In this document: one piece after another, positions 24,645 through 33,969 of the stretch
Layout of the letters: the number at the start of each line of letters is the position of its first letter
Numbering within the stretch: position 1 is the stretch's first letter
Assembly (NCBI RefSeq): GCF_000495795.1
Contig: NZ_AWGD01000035.1
Span: forward strand, 1 to 64,000
DNA: 64,000 nt
DNA from: Asticcacaulis sp. AC460
Lineage (GTDB): Bacteria > Pseudomonadota > Alphaproteobacteria > Caulobacterales > Caulobacteraceae
Reading direction: 5' to 3'
Made by a program: the position numbers and the translations under genes
Notes under the pieces: generated by a model
Databases searched by the model: none
What the model was told of the DNA's origin: nothing
What the model saw: only the letters and a program-made list of their open reading frames with translations

Positions 24645-27226
24645 GCCACCTTCGCCTGTTCCAGGAAATCACGCGCGAAGCGTTGCAACACCCCGCCGGC
24701 CTCGTAGATCGATACCTCTTCGGCCGTATCCAATCGACAGGTGACCGGCACCTCGACGGCCTCGCCTGTGCGACGATGGATGACCAGCGTGACTATGCCG
24801 CGTGGGGTCAGGTCGCCACGAACATCATAGGTTTCCGTGCCGTCGATGCCGAGCGATTGCCGCGTCGTGCCAGGCAAAAACTCCAGCGGCAGCACGCCCA
24901 TACCGATCAGATTGGTCCGGTGGATGCGCTCGAACCCTTCGGCGGCAATGGCCTCGACACCGGCCAGACGCACGCCCTTGGCGGCCCAGTCGCGCGACGA
25001 ACCCTGGCCGTAGTCGGCGCCGGCAATGATGATCAAAGGCTGTTTGCGCTCCATATAGGTTTCGATCGCTTCCCACATCCGCATGACCTGGCCGTCGGGC
25101 TCCAGCCGCGTCAGCGAACCCTTGCGGATCTGGCCATCGACCACGGCCATTTCGTTCATCAGGGTCGGGTTGGCGAAGGTGGCGCGTTGTGCCGTCAGGT
25201 GATCGCCGCGGTGGGTGGCGTAGGAGTTGAAGTCCTCCTCGGGCACCTGCATGCGCAGCAGGTATTCGCCGGCGGCGCTGTCGGCCAGGATGGCGTTGGA
25301 CGGCGACAGGTGGTCGGTGGTGATGTTGTCGGGCAAGACCGCCAGGGGGCGCATCCCGGTCAGGGTCCGCTCGCCGGCCAACGCGCCCTCCCAATAAGGA
25401 GGTCTCCGGATATAGGTGCTTTGGGGGCGCCAGTCATACAGCGGATCGACCGGCTTGCCGCGCGCCGCGAAGCTGAACATCGGATCGTAGACGCTGCGGA
25501 ACTGCTCGGGCTTGACGCTTTGGGCGACGATGGCGTCGATCTCGGCGTCATCCGGCCAGATGTCGATCAGCCGCACCTCGGCGCCGTCGGGACCGTAGCC
25601 CAGCACGTCCTTTTCGATGTCGAAACGGATGGTGCCGGCGATCGCATAGGCGATGACCAAGGGCGGCGAGGCCAGAAACGCCTGCTTGGCATAGGGGTGG
25701 ATGCGGCCGTCGAAATTGCGGTTCCCCGACAAGACGGCAGTGGCGTAGAGGTCGCGGTCGATGATCTCCTGCTGGATGGCGGGATCCAGCGCGCCGCTCA
25801 TGCCGTTGCAGGTCGTGCAGGCAAAGGCGACGATGCCGAAGCCGAGCTTTTCCAGTTCCGGCAACAACCCGGCGTCTTCGAGATAGAGCTGCACCGCTTT
25901 CGAACCCGGCGCCAGGGACGACTTGACCCACGGTTTGCGCAGCAACCCCTTGGCATTGGCATTACGCGCCAACAGGCCGGCGGCGATGACGTTGCGCGGA
26001 TTGGAGGTGTTGGTGCAACTGGTGATCGCCGCGATGATGACGGCGCCGTCGGGCATGTGGCCCGGCGTATCGATCCATTCACCGGCGATACCGCGCGCCG
26101 CCAGATCCGAGGTCGGCAGGCGTTTGTGCGGGTTGGACGGCCCGGCCATGGTGCGGACCACGCTCGACAGGTCGAAGGTCAACACCCGCGGATATTCCGC
26201 CGTCTTCAGGGCATCGGCCCACAACCCGGCCGCCTTGGCGTAGATTTCGACCAGGCGCACCTGTTCGGCGGCGCGACCGGTCAGGGTCAAGTAATCCAAA
26301 GTCTGCTGGTCGATGGCGAACATGGCCGCCGTGGCGCCGAATTCCGGCGTCATGTTGGAGATGGTAGCGCGGTCGCCCAGCGTCAGGGCCGCAGCGCCTT
26401 CACCGAAGAATTCGAGATAGGCGCCGACGACCTTTTCCTTGCGCAGATATTCGGTCAGGGCCAGCACTACGTCGGTGGCGGTAATGCCGGGACCCGGTCG
26501 GCCGGTCAGTTCGACGCCGATGATGTCGGGCAACCGCATCCATGACGCCCGGCCCAACATGACGTTTTCGGCCTCCAGCCCGCCGACCCCGATGGCGATG
26601 ACGCCCAGCGCATCGACGTGCGGCGTATGGCTGTCGGTGCCGACCAGGGTGTCGGGGAAGGCGACGCCGTCTTTCGTCTGGATGACAGGTGACATGCGCT
26701 CCAGGTTGATCTGGTGCATGATGCCGTTGCCGGGCGGGATGACCTCGACATTGCGAAACGCCTTGCGCGTCCAGTCGATGAAATGGAAGCGGTCCTCGTT
26801 GCGGCGGTCTTCGATGGCGCGGTTGCGGGCGAAGGCATCCTTGACATCGCCGCCATATTCGACCGCCAGGGAGTGGTCGACGATCAGTTGCGTCGGCACG
26901 ACCGGATTGACCTGGGCAGGATCGCCGCCTTGGGCGGCGATGGCGTCGCGCAGACCGGCCAGGTCGACCAGGGCGGTCTGGCCCAGGATGTCGTGACAGA
27001 CGACCCGGGCGGGGAACCACGGAAAGTCATGGTCCTGACGCCGTTCGATCAACTGCCGCAGGCTGCGTTCCAGGATGGCGGGATCGCAACGCCGCACCAG
27101 GTTTTCAGCATGGACCCGCGACGTGTAGGGCAAGGTACGGTAAGCGCCCGGCGCCAGCGCCTCGACGGCGTCGCGGGCGTCGAACCAGTCGAGATCCGTA
27201 CCGGGGAGGGGCTTGCGGTAGGTCAT
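24641..27226 (-). CDS. acnD: Fe/S-dependent 2-methylisocitrate dehydratase AcnD
   Basis: 861-residue aconitase-family enzyme that dehydrates 2-methylcitrate to 2-methylaconitate. The start [29 protein letters not shown] is typical of AcnD. The 4Fe-4S ligands lie in [10 protein letters not shown] and [11 protein letters not shown], both intact. The C-terminal swivelling domain contains [16 protein letters not shown] 27224-27226 overlaps the prpC stop (ATGA); a longer reading frame upstream runs antisense-like through prpC and is rejected. Four bases overlap prpF downstream. Confidence 0.95.
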   Translation of the reverse strand: MTYRKPLPGTDLDWFDARDAVEALAPGAYRTLPYTSRVHAENLVRRCDPAILERSLRQLIERRQDHDFPWFPARVVCHDILGQTALVDLAGLRDAIAAQGGDPAQVNPVVPTQLIVDHSLAVEYGGDVKDAFARNRAIEDRRNEDRFHFIDWTRKAFRNVEVIPPGNGIMHQINLERMSPVIQTKDGVAFPDTLVGTDSHTPHVDALGVIAIGVGGLEAENVMLGRASWMRLPDIIGVELTGRPGPGITATDVVLALTEYLRKEKVVGAYLEFFGEGAAALTLGDRATISNMTPEFGATAAMFAIDQQTLDYLTLTGRAAEQVRLVEIYAKAAGLWADALKTAEYPRVLTFDLSSVVRTMAGPSNPHKRLPTSDLAARGIAGEWIDTPGHMPDGAVIIAAITSCTNTSNPRNVIAAGLLARNANAKGLLRKPWVKSSLAPGSKAVQLYLEDAGLLPELEKLGFGIVAFACTTCNGMSGALDPAIQQEIIDRDLYATAVLSGNRNFDGRIHPYAKQAFLASPPLVIAYAIAGTIRFDIEKDVLGYGPDGAEVRLIDIWPDDAEIDAIVAQSVKPEQFRSVYDPMFSFAARGKPVDPLYDWRPQSTYIRRPPYWEGALAGERTLTGMRPLAVLPDNITTDHLSPSNAILADSAAGEYLLRMQVPEEDFNSYATHRGDHLTAQRATFANPTLMNEMAVVDGQIRKGSLTRLEPDGQVMRMWEAIETYMERKQPLIIIAGADYGQGSSRDWAAKGVRLAGVEAIAAEGFERIHRTNLIGMGVLPLEFLPGTTRQSLGIDGTETYDVRGDLTPRGIVTLVIHRRTGEAVEVPVTCRLDTAEEVSIYEAGGVLQRFARDFLEQAKVA

Positions 27227-28383
27227 GGACGATCGTTGAGCGGCACGAAGGGGCGGTCTTCCGGGCCGGTATAGTTCGCGTTGGGGCGGATGATCTTGCC
27301 GTCCTGGCGCTGTTCGATGACGTGCGCCGACCAGCCAGACGTCCGCGAAATAACGAACAGCGGGGTAAACATCGCGGTCGGCACGCCCATCATATGGTAG
27401 CTGACGGCGCTGAACCAATCGAGGTTGGGGAACATCTTCTTGATCTCCCACATCACGCTTTCCAGCCGTTCGGCGATGTTGAACATCTTCATATTGTGCT
27501 GCTCGGCCGACAGGGCCTTGGCGACGGCCTTGATGGCTTCGTTGCGCGGATCGCCGACCGTATAGACCGGATGGCCGAAGCCGATGACGACCTCCTTGGC
27601 GGCGACTCTTTGGCGGATATCCGCCTCGGCCTCGTCGGGAGTGTCGTAGCGCTTCTGGATGTCGAAGGCGAACTCGTTGGCGCCGCCGTGCTTGGGCCCC
27701 CGCAGCGCGCCGATGGCGCCGGCGATGGCACTGTAGAAGTCCGAACCCGTGCCGGCCACGACCCGGGCGGCGAAGGTTGAGGCGTTGAACTCATGTTCGG
27801 CATAGAGGATCAGCGAGGTATGCATGGCCCGCACCCAGGACTCGCTGGGCTTTTTGCCGTGCAGCAGGTGCAGGAAGTGGCCACCGATGCTGTCGTCGTC
27901 GGTTTCGGTTTCGATGCGCCGGCCGTTGTGGCTGAAGTGGTACCAGTACAGAAGCATGGAACCGAAGCTGGCCATCAGCTTGTCGGCAATGTCGCGGGCG
28001 CCGGGGTGGTTATGGTCGTCGCGCTCTGGCGTCAGACAGCCGAGCGTTGAGACACCGGTGCGCATGACGTCCATCGGGTGGGCCGACGGCGGCAGGCTTT
28101 CGAGGACGGCTTTCAGGTTCGACGGCAGGCCGCGTAAGGCGCGGAGCTTGGTCTTGTAGGCGTCGAGTTCGGTGCGGTTGGGGAGCTTACCATGGACCAG
28201 AAGGAAGGCGATTTCCTCGAACTCGGACGTGGCGGCCAGGTCGAGGATGTCGTAGCCGCGATAGGCCAGGTCATTGCCGGTGCGCCCGACAGTACAGAGC
28301 GCGGTATTGCCGGCGACCGTGCCGGAGAGGGCAACGGATTTCTTGGGCTTGAAACCGGTCGGTGTTTCAGCGGCTGTGTCCAT
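27223..28383 (-). CDS. prpC: 2-methylcitrate synthase
   Basis: 386-residue citrate-synthase-family enzyme condensing propionyl-CoA with oxaloacetate. Catalytic stretches are [11 protein letters not shown] (His), [16 protein letters not shown] (His) and a conserved Asp in the large domain near the C-terminus. [33 protein letters not shown] at the N-terminus is typical of PrpC rather than GltA, and the length is short as for methylcitrate synthases. ATG 28381-28383 is chosen; the upstream extension would run into the intergenic inverted repeat. A 190-base gap with that repeat separates it from prpB. Confidence 0.95.
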   Translation of the reverse strand: MDTAAETPTGFKPKKSVALSGTVAGNTALCTVGRTGNDLAYRGYDILDLAATSEFEEIAFLLVHGKLPNRTELDAYKTKLRALRGLPSNLKAVLESLPPSAHPMDVMRTGVSTLGCLTPERDDHNHPGARDIADKLMASFGSMLLYWYHFSHNGRRIETETDDDSIGGHFLHLLHGKKPSESWVRAMHTSLILYAEHEFNASTFAARVVAGTGSDFYSAIAGAIGALRGPKHGGANEFAFDIQKRYDTPDEAEADIRQRVAAKEVVIGFGHPVYTVGDPRNEAIKAVAKALSAEQHNMKMFNIAERLESVMWEIKKMFPNLDWFSAVSYHMMGVPTAMFTPLFVISRTSGWSAHVIEQRQDGKIIRPNANYTGPEDRPFVPLNDRP

Positions 28384-28408
28384 GGTTCGGTTCCCTGTTT
28401 TTATTTTT

Positions 28409-28565
28409 GACCACGAAAAGCTCGAAAAGCACAAAAAGCACGAACTTCAGGTCTTGCTTGATCTTGCCGAGTAGCGGCTTTGACCTGTTTCATTTCAGCC
28501 GCTGCGCGGCGCCAGACACATCCTGATGTTTCGTGCTTTTTGTGTTTTTCGAGCTTTTCGTGTTC
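28409..28565. repeat. Long inverted repeat between prpB and prpC
   Basis: Arms of 36 bases (28409-28444 and 28530-28565) match as inverted repeats at about 34 positions. The left arm is made of iterated (C)ACGAAAAGC-like units. Inside lies a smaller hairpin, AGCGGCT ... AGCCGCT, about 28474-28504. A related element occupies 40629-40815, and a half copy lies at 31082-31114. It fills the prpB-prpC gap, where it could act on mRNA stability or termination. Confidence 0.8.
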
Positions 28566-28573
28566 AAAAAACT

Positions 28574-29458
28574 TTATTTTTGTCCGCTGAACAACAGGTC
28601 CAGCTTGTTCTCGAAATCCCAATACCCGATGCGGTCGTACAGTTCCTCGCGCGTCTGCATGGTATCGAGCACGTTCTTCTGATGGCCGTCACGGCGGACG
28701 GCCTCGTAGACCGCTTCCGCCGCCTTGTTCATCGCCCGGAAGGCCGACAGCGGATACAACTGGATCGCCACACCGGCCGAAGCCAGTTCCTCGCGCGTGA
28801 ACAGAGGCGTCTTACCGAACTCGGTGATGTTGGCCAGCACCGGCACCTTCACGGCATCGACAAACCGGCGGTAGGTCTCCAGATCATAGGCCGCTTCGGC
28901 GAAGATCCCGTCCGCCCCGGCCTCGACACACTTCACGGCGCGTTCGATCGCCGCATCGACGCCATGCACCGCAATCGCATCCGTCCGGGCGATCAGGAAG
29001 AAATCCGGATCGGTCTTCGCGTCGGCCGCGGCCTTGACCCGGTCGACCATCTCCTCGGTCGAGACGATTTCCTTGCCCGGCCGGTGGCCGCAGCGTTTCG
29101 CCCCGACCTGGTCTTCGATATGGCAGGCCGCCGCGCCGAACTTGATCAGCGACTTGACGGTGCGTTCGATATTGAATGCCGACGGCCCAAAGCCGGTATC
29201 GATATCGACCATCAAAGGCAGGTCGCAGACATCGGTGATGCGGCGGACATCGATCAGCACGTCATCCAGGTTATTGATCCCCAGATCCGGCATGCCCAAA
29301 GATCCGGCGGCGACCCCGCCGCCCGACAGATAGATGGCGCGATAGCCGGCGCGCTTGGCCAGCAGAGCGTGATTGGCATTGATCGTGCCGATGACCTGCA
29401 ACGGGGATTCCGCCGCCAGGGCGTCACGGAATTTGCGGCCGGCGGAGACTAAGGCCAT
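28574..29458 (-). CDS. prpB: Methylisocitrate lyase
   Basis: 294-residue member of the isocitrate lyase/PEP mutase family that splits 2-methylisocitrate into pyruvate and succinate. Signature KRCGH lies at residues 121-125 (catalytic C123), with [16 protein letters not shown] and [12 protein letters not shown] in the usual places. It is first in the minus-strand prp run prpB-prpC-acnD-prpF. No PrpR-type regulator gene is adjacent, but a dyad covers the promoter area at 29491-29508. It closes the route that could start from valine in the convergent operon. Confidence 0.96.
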   Translation of the reverse strand: MALVSAGRKFRDALAAESPLQVIGTINANHALLAKRAGYRAIYLSGGGVAAGSLGMPDLGINNLDDVLIDVRRITDVCDLPLMVDIDTGFGPSAFNIERTVKSLIKFGAAACHIEDQVGAKRCGHRPGKEIVSTEEMVDRVKAAADAKTDPDFFLIARTDAIAVHGVDAAIERAVKCVEAGADGIFAEAAYDLETYRRFVDAVKVPVLANITEFGKTPLFTREELASAGVAIQLYPLSAFRAMNKAAEAVYEAVRRDGHQKNVLDTMQTREELYDRIGYWDFENKLDLLFSGQK

Positions 29459-29489
29459 CCTGGATATCCTCTTATGTCATTTTGATCAG

Positions 29490-29518
29490 GTCGTATCGAT
29501 TGATACGATCCAAGTCAA
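29490..29518 (-). promoter_or_regulatory. Candidate prpB promoter with overlapping operator
   Basis: On the minus strand TTGACT (29518-29513) and TACGAC (29495-29490) are 17 bases apart, about 30-60 bases before prpB. A perfect dyad TCGTATC-GATT-GATACGA (29491-29508) covers the -10 and spacer, the typical place for a repressor or ligand-sensing regulator. The regulator is not encoded next to it. Confidence 0.5.
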
Positions 29519-29670
29519 TTCCACATATAGGCCTACAGCATGGCCGCGGTCAATTCAACGTTCGTTGAAAAAATGCCGATGTCGCTGAGCGGGTGGTCGT
29601 TTTGTGTGAGCTTCGACGGGTCTTGGTTCGCGTGCCGATCGATAGTGTGTTCAAGCTCAGTTGGTAGCGA

Positions 29671-29717
29671 AGCCGGCTGCGTAGCGCTCTGCAAGAGAGC
29701 TGGCGCAGCAGCCGGCT
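29671..29717. terminator. Large hairpin downstream of the PLD-like gene
   Basis: AGCCGGCT (29671-29678) pairs with AGCCGGCT (29710-29717, self-complementary), GCGTAGC-type inner bases and GCTCT-GCAAG-AGAGC form the top. It lies just after the stop of the minus-strand PLD-like gene. No T-run follows, so factor-independent termination is uncertain. The rest of 29519-29728 holds no gene that I can support. Confidence 0.4.
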
Positions 29718-29728
29718 AAGCGCGTGAG

Positions 29729-30943
29729 TTATTCTTCGTAAAAAATCGCGTCTAACAACGCGACGCGTCCTTTCCATATTTTCTGCTCAGTTTTTTCGGT
29801 AGGGCAGTCAAAGGTGTACCAAGGGGCAGTGCGTACCGTCTCTACGACGGTATCCCAATAGTTTTCCAGCGTGACGGACGACCCCAAAGCTTTCTTCAAG
29901 CGTTTCTTGTTTTTGCCGTCCACACACATAAAGACGTCGGGTCGCTTCATAGCGAGTAAACGCGTCGCTGTACTGACTCCAGTGGCCCCATTTCCGCCCT
30001 TGAAAGCGGCACCAAAATGCTTGGCAAATGTATCAAAATCGTTGCGGCAAACCTCGCCACTAAGAGGTATGCTGTCCACGGCCTTGGCTAAGTTTCGATT
30101 CCTGGAGTTTATCAGTTTTTGGAAGGTTCCCGAGCCACCCATCGATCCGAACCAACCCCAGTCGATATCGTGTAGCTTCAGTTTCCGAGCGTCGTCTTCC
30201 TCCTTTTGCTTCTCGGTTAGGAGTCCGGCGATTGCGCGCCACTGTTTGACTTCGAGCTCCGCCATACTGCCAACGGTTTCAAACATTTCTCGAGCTCTTC
30301 GAAGGATTTTGAAACGCCCGGAAATCGAACTGCCACTTTTGTGGCGAAGTTCGCTGCAGTACTCCGCCCAACTCATTGCCAACAACTCAGATGTTAAGGC
30401 CTCTGCATTGCCGGGATCTCCTGGCAAGTGTGGATTCTTTCGTCCCTGCCGGGCTTTGTTGAGTTCATACTGGTCACGGTAGCTGTCGACCAGTTCTTTG
30501 GTGATGTTCCGCCGGTACTTTTTATACCCGTTCAATTGGGCTTCAACCTGCCGGAAAATGTCTTCTCCGGATTCCCCTTTTATGTGGAAGGAGGCTTCAA
30601 GGTTTCCGCCAAGCCCGCCACCCGTAAAGTTTGAACTCCCGACAATCGTTTCGGAGGTGTTGGCAGAGACAAAATGATAGATCTTTGGATGAAAGGTGCC
30701 CTTGTCGCTCTTGATTACGAAGGCGTTTTTGACACCTATAAGTTCTTCGAGAAAGGCGGGCTCGGTAACGAACCTGTTGAGGCCAATCGTGATCGTACTG
30801 AACTTGTCTTGGTTCTTCAGCAGGCAATCAGCTACCTTTCCGCTGGTAGCCCAAGCGACAGCGAAATCGATTTTTTCATGTCTATTAATGAGCTCGATTA
30901 GCTTATTGGCCGTACCTTGCGCATCCAGCAGCGTGATTTCCAT
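29729..30943 (-). CDS. Phospholipase D-like domain protein, possible defence nuclease
   Basis: 404 residues. The N-terminal half resembles a single PLD/HKD-type nuclease domain: ITIGLNRFVTEPAFLEELI, then HPKIYHF (His-x-Lys) near residue 92 and GSSNFTGGGLGGNLEASFHI. Only one HxK copy is seen, so activity would need a dimer, as in Nuc-type nucleases. The C-terminal half (VSTATRLLAMKRPDVFMCVDGKNKKRLKKALG ... YWDTVVETVRTAPWY) is a separate domain that I do not recognise by name but that recurs in such proteins. The gene is lower in GC and stands alone between the prp cluster and a DUF6880 gene. A role in defence or DNA processing is inference. Confidence 0.7.
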   Translation of the reverse strand: MEITLLDAQGTANKLIELINRHEKIDFAVAWATSGKVADCLLKNQDKFSTITIGLNRFVTEPAFLEELIGVKNAFVIKSDKGTFHPKIYHFVSANTSETIVGSSNFTGGGLGGNLEASFHIKGESGEDIFRQVEAQLNGYKKYRRNITKELVDSYRDQYELNKARQGRKNPHLPGDPGNAEALTSELLAMSWAEYCSELRHKSGSSISGRFKILRRAREMFETVGSMAELEVKQWRAIAGLLTEKQKEEDDARKLKLHDIDWGWFGSMGGSGTFQKLINSRNRNLAKAVDSIPLSGEVCRNDFDTFAKHFGAAFKGGNGATGVSTATRLLAMKRPDVFMCVDGKNKKRLKKALGSSVTLENYWDTVVETVRTAPWYTFDCPTEKTEQKIWKGRVALLDAIFYEE

Positions 30944-31081
30944 GCCTGTGTCCTTTTTTGAGGGATAAATTCAAATTCGAGAGGTCGTCTTCATTTCAAT
31001 AGTCACGCCGCTAATCGTCAACCGGCGCTGCGTTACAGCGCCAATTTTCGTGGCTGGGGCTTCGACAAAGTATCGTTGGCG

Positions 31082-31114
31082 TTCACGTTCGTGTCTGTTC
31101 GTGACGTTCGTGGT
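31082..31114. repeat. Half copy of the CACGAA-type repeat in the gap 30944-31211
   Basis: The gap holds CGTTCGTGTCTGTTCGTG followed by ACGTTCGTGGT, an iteration of a TTCGTG unit about every ten bases. It is the complement of the CCACGAA...CACGAA pattern in the inverted repeats at 28409-28565 and 40629-40815. No partner arm lies nearby. No gene was found in the rest of this 268-base gap, which must hold the promoters of the two divergent neighbours. Confidence 0.5.
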
Positions 31115-31211
31115 AAGAAATCTGTCTTCCCCAAGGTTTACGGATTTGGAGTCGACAGGCGCGGCCCAGGTGTTTTATCGGCTTGAGCCGCAAGCAAAAG
31201 GACACTGAACG

Positions 31212-32648
31212 ATGGCGCGCAAACCCGCCTATTCGCTGGACGGCCTGCGTGAACTGGGCGCCGACGCCCTGGCGCGGATCGTCTTCGAAGAAGCCGAACG
31301 CAATCCGCTGTTTCGCAAACAGGTCAAGGCGGCCATGGCCGGTCAGCAAGGGCCTGCGGCCGTGGCCAAGCTCATCGACCGGCGGCTGGCAGCGCTGGAA
31401 ACAGCGCGCAGCTTCATCGACTGGAACAAGGCGCGCGCCTTCCGTGACGACCTGGCCACCGCCGTGGCGACCATAGCCAGCCAGTTGGGGAATATCGCCC
31501 CCGCTATGGCCATTGACCGCCTGCTGCGCTTTGTTGCGACCCACGAAAAGGTCTTCGAACGGGTCGACGATTCCCACGGCCAGGTGCAGGACGTCTACGA
31601 AGTCGCGATCGAGCACCTGGAAGGGCTTGCCCCGAAACTGACGCCGGACGAAGCCGTCCTTCTGCCTGACCGGGTCATGGCCGCGCTGGGCGACACCTCG
31701 CACGGCTACCTGATCGGGACGGCCCGCGCCGTCGCCCCCCATGTCCCGCCGGCCGCGCTGCAGGCGTGGAGCGCCGACCTGCAGCAACGGCAGAAGGCGC
31801 AGGAGGCCAAAGACAAGGCTTCCAAAGAGCAATATGTCATCTCGAACGCCCGCCAATATCATGAGGTGCGCCAGATCATCGCCGATGCCCTGGGCGACCT
31901 GGACGCCTATGTTAGGCTTGAGGCCGAGAAACACCCCAATCTCCAGGACCCGATGGCGTTGGCAGAGCGTCTGTTGGCGGCGGGGCGGGCCGAAGCGGCG
32001 CTGGACTGGGTGCGACGCGAAAAACCCGTCAACCGCTATGTTGCCTTTTCCGATGAGGCCACGGCGCCTGCCGGGATGGCGCCCGACCGCGCCAGCCTGG
32101 AAGCGAAGATCCTGGACGCGCTGGGGCGCAAACCCGAAGCGCAGGCGTTGCGATGGAAGGCCTTCGCCGCCAGCCTGGATGCCGATATCCTGCGGGAGTA
32201 TACCAAGGCGCTGCCGGACTTTGAGGACTTTAAAGCCCTGGACCGCGCCTTCGACCACGCCATGACGTCGCCGCGACTCTATGCCGCCCTGATACTGTTT
32301 CTGCGTTGGCCGCGCCGCGACCTGGCCGCGAACCTGGTCATACGGAACCGCAAAAAGTGGGATGGTGGACAATACCATATCCTGCCAGGCGTCGCCGAAG
32401 CGCTGGAACACGACTATGCCTTGGCGGCGACGGTCCTGTACCGCGCCCTGCTGGACGATATTCTAGCGAAAGCACGGTCGAAAGCCTATGGTTTCGGGGC
32501 GCGCTATCTCACGGCGCTGGACAGGTTGGCCCTTGATATCGCGGAGTCAGAATGGTCGGCGAACGGTCTTGAGGGGCATGCCGACTACAGGGCCAAACTC
32601 AAGGCGCAACACGGGCGCAAAGCTGGCTTCTGGTCGCTTTTGACGTGA
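31212..32648 (+). CDS. DUF6880 family protein
   Basis: 478-residue, almost wholly alpha-helical soluble protein. The start MARKPAYSLDGLRELGADALARIVFEEAERNPLFRKQVKAAMA fits the DUF6880 family. Middle helices (about residues 195-330) contain TPR-like pairs such as DPMALAERLLAAGRAEAALDWVRRE, suggesting a protein-binding solenoid. DHAMTSPRLYAALILFLRWPRRDLAANLVIRN lies near residue 355. Function unknown. AAAAGGA stands before the ATG. It is a single-gene unit, convergent with the reductase gene downstream. Confidence 0.8.
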   Translation: MARKPAYSLDGLRELGADALARIVFEEAERNPLFRKQVKAAMAGQQGPAAVAKLIDRRLAALETARSFIDWNKARAFRDDLATAVATIASQLGNIAPAMAIDRLLRFVATHEKVFERVDDSHGQVQDVYEVAIEHLEGLAPKLTPDEAVLLPDRVMAALGDTSHGYLIGTARAVAPHVPPAALQAWSADLQQRQKAQEAKDKASKEQYVISNARQYHEVRQIIADALGDLDAYVRLEAEKHPNLQDPMALAERLLAAGRAEAALDWVRREKPVNRYVAFSDEATAPAGMAPDRASLEAKILDALGRKPEAQALRWKAFAASLDADILREYTKALPDFEDFKALDRAFDHAMTSPRLYAALILFLRWPRRDLAANLVIRNRKKWDGGQYHILPGVAEALEHDYALAATVLYRALLDDILAKARSKAYGFGARYLTALDRLALDIAESEWSANGLEGHADYRAKLKAQHGRKAGFWSLLT

Positions 32649-32676
32649 GGTGAGCGGATATTCCCGTCTGATGGCG

Positions 32677-33222
32677 TCACGCCGCTGTGTAGGTCAAATG
32701 CATCGTGTCGTCGTCGATCTGGTGGCTGGAGATCAAACGCAAAGGCGGTCGGGCGCCGTGGAAGAACGGCTTGCCTTCGCCCAGGACGAACGGGCGCAGG
32801 TGCATGTGATATTCGTCGATCAGGCCCAACTCGGTCATCAGGCCCGCCAACTGCGGACCGGATACACTGATGATACCGTCAGTGCCCGCTTTCAGCGCGC
32901 GGACCCGAGCTTCGATGTTGCTGGAGATTAAGGTGGCATTGGGACCGACGTCCGTGAGCGTGCTTGACACCACCCACTTGGGCATCTTGCGCCAGGCCTC
33001 GGCAAAGTCGCGCCGGGGTGCGTCCCACCCTGCGCGGTCTTCGCCCCAGTAGCGCATAACTTCGTACATACGACGGCCATAGATCGTGGCGGCGTGGCCT
33101 TTGATCGTGTCGATCCAGTACTGGAAGTGCTGCTCGCTGGGCGGCGGCATAACCAGGCCGCCGGCCAGGTCGTCGACATAGCCGTCGAGCGATACGTTCA
33201 TCGCCAGAATAAACTTGCCCAT
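32677..33222 (-). CDS. Dihydrofolate reductase / RibD C-terminal-like family protein
   Basis: 181 residues with the RibD_C/DHFR-like fold: start MGKFILAMNVSLDGYVDDLAGG, then ATIYGRRMYEVMRYWGED, WVVSSTLTD and the DGIISVSGPQLAGLMTELGLIDEYHMHLRPFVLGEGKPFF segment. The GP(Q)LA and LIDEY..H..P..LG.G patterns bind NAD(P)H in relatives. Members are reductases of unassigned substrate, often near TetR regulators. It is three bases downstream of the DUF899 gene and is probably the third gene of the TetR-DUF899-reductase operon. Confidence 0.88.
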   Translation of the reverse strand: MGKFILAMNVSLDGYVDDLAGGLVMPPPSEQHFQYWIDTIKGHAATIYGRRMYEVMRYWGEDRAGWDAPRRDFAEAWRKMPKWVVSSTLTDVGPNATLISSNIEARVRALKAGTDGIISVSGPQLAGLMTELGLIDEYHMHLRPFVLGEGKPFFHGARPPLRLISSHQIDDDTMHLTYTAA

Positions 33223-33225
33223 CTG

Positions 33226-33969
33226 CTACGCCGTCTTGCCGCCGCAGCCGCAAGACGATGAGCCGCTGTCGTATTTATCGTGATGCTTTACCCAATCCGT
33301 CAGATCGCCATTGGGGCCGGTTTCGTTGCGGCCCTTCGGCGTCATGTCCAGAAGCTGGAACACGCCCGAGGCCAGCTCGGTGCCGCGCGAGTAGACCGAA
33401 TAGGTGTGGTAGATGGTGCCGTCCGCAGTCTTGTGGAAGACGCTCAGCCCGGGCAGGTCGACGCATTCGAATGCGCGGTCGGCGTAGTTATAATAGACGG
33501 GTTCGCCTTCGCGGAAGGAGACGTGGAAGTCGTAGTTGAAATCGCCGTCGCCCGCCGACACCCAATCGAACGGCCAACCCATGCGCTCGCGGAAGGCAAT
33601 GAGTTTGGCCAGAGGCGCGCGCGACACCAGGGTGTACTTGACGTCGTGGTTTTCCAGGTGGGCCGTGATGCCGTTCATATGGTCGGCGCCCAGCGAACAG
33701 CCGACACAACCTTCCTCCCATTCGGGGGCAAACATGAAATGCTGGACGATCAACTGGCTGCGGCCGGCGAACAGGTCCGATAACGTGCGCGGGCCCGACG
33801 GGGTATCGAACAGGTAGAGCTTGTCGACCTTGACCCACGGCAGGGCAGCGCGCTTCTTGGCCAGGGCGTCGACCTCGCGCAGAACCCGCTTTTCCTCATT
33901 TTTCAGGGCGATGCGGGCGGCCAGCCAGTCTTCGCGGCTCACGACAGGGTGGGGTGCGGCACTATCCAT
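33226..33969 (-). CDS. DUF899 family thioredoxin-like protein
   Basis: 247 residues. The core LYLFDTPSGPRTLSDLFAGRSQLIVQHFMFAPEWEEGCVGCSLGADHMNG is the DUF899 hallmark, with a CVGC pair in a thioredoxin-like fold. A Gly/Cys tail SSSCGCGGKTA may bind metal. The ATG at 33967-33969 overlaps the TetR stop by eight bases, so translation is coupled; a longer start lies within the TetR gene and is rejected. Function is unknown; redox or detoxification roles are suggested by the fold. Regulation is likely through the operator at 34591-34608. Confidence 0.88.
   Translation of the reverse strand: MDSAAPHPVVSREDWLAARIALKNEEKRVLREVDALAKKRAALPWVKVDKLYLFDTPSGPRTLSDLFAGRSQLIVQHFMFAPEWEEGCVGCSLGADHMNGITAHLENHDVKYTLVSRAPLAKLIAFRERMGWPFDWVSAGDGDFNYDFHVSFREGEPVYYNYADRAFECVDLPGLSVFHKTADGTIYHTYSVYSRGTELASGVFQLLDMTPKGRNETGPNGDLTDWVKHHDKYDSGSSSCGCGGKTA

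Noticed and set aside
24683-26545. A 620-codon frame on the plus strand opposite acnD
   Set aside because: acnD carries both iron-sulfur motifs and couples to prpC and prpF. The opposite frame has no recognisable domain.
29651-29673. A tRNA-like piece (AGCTCAGTTGGTAG) next to the PLD-like gene
   Set aside because: It matches a D arm only. No anticodon arm, T arm or acceptor stem follows, so it is not a tRNA. A tRNA fragment left by integration is possible but cannot be supported.
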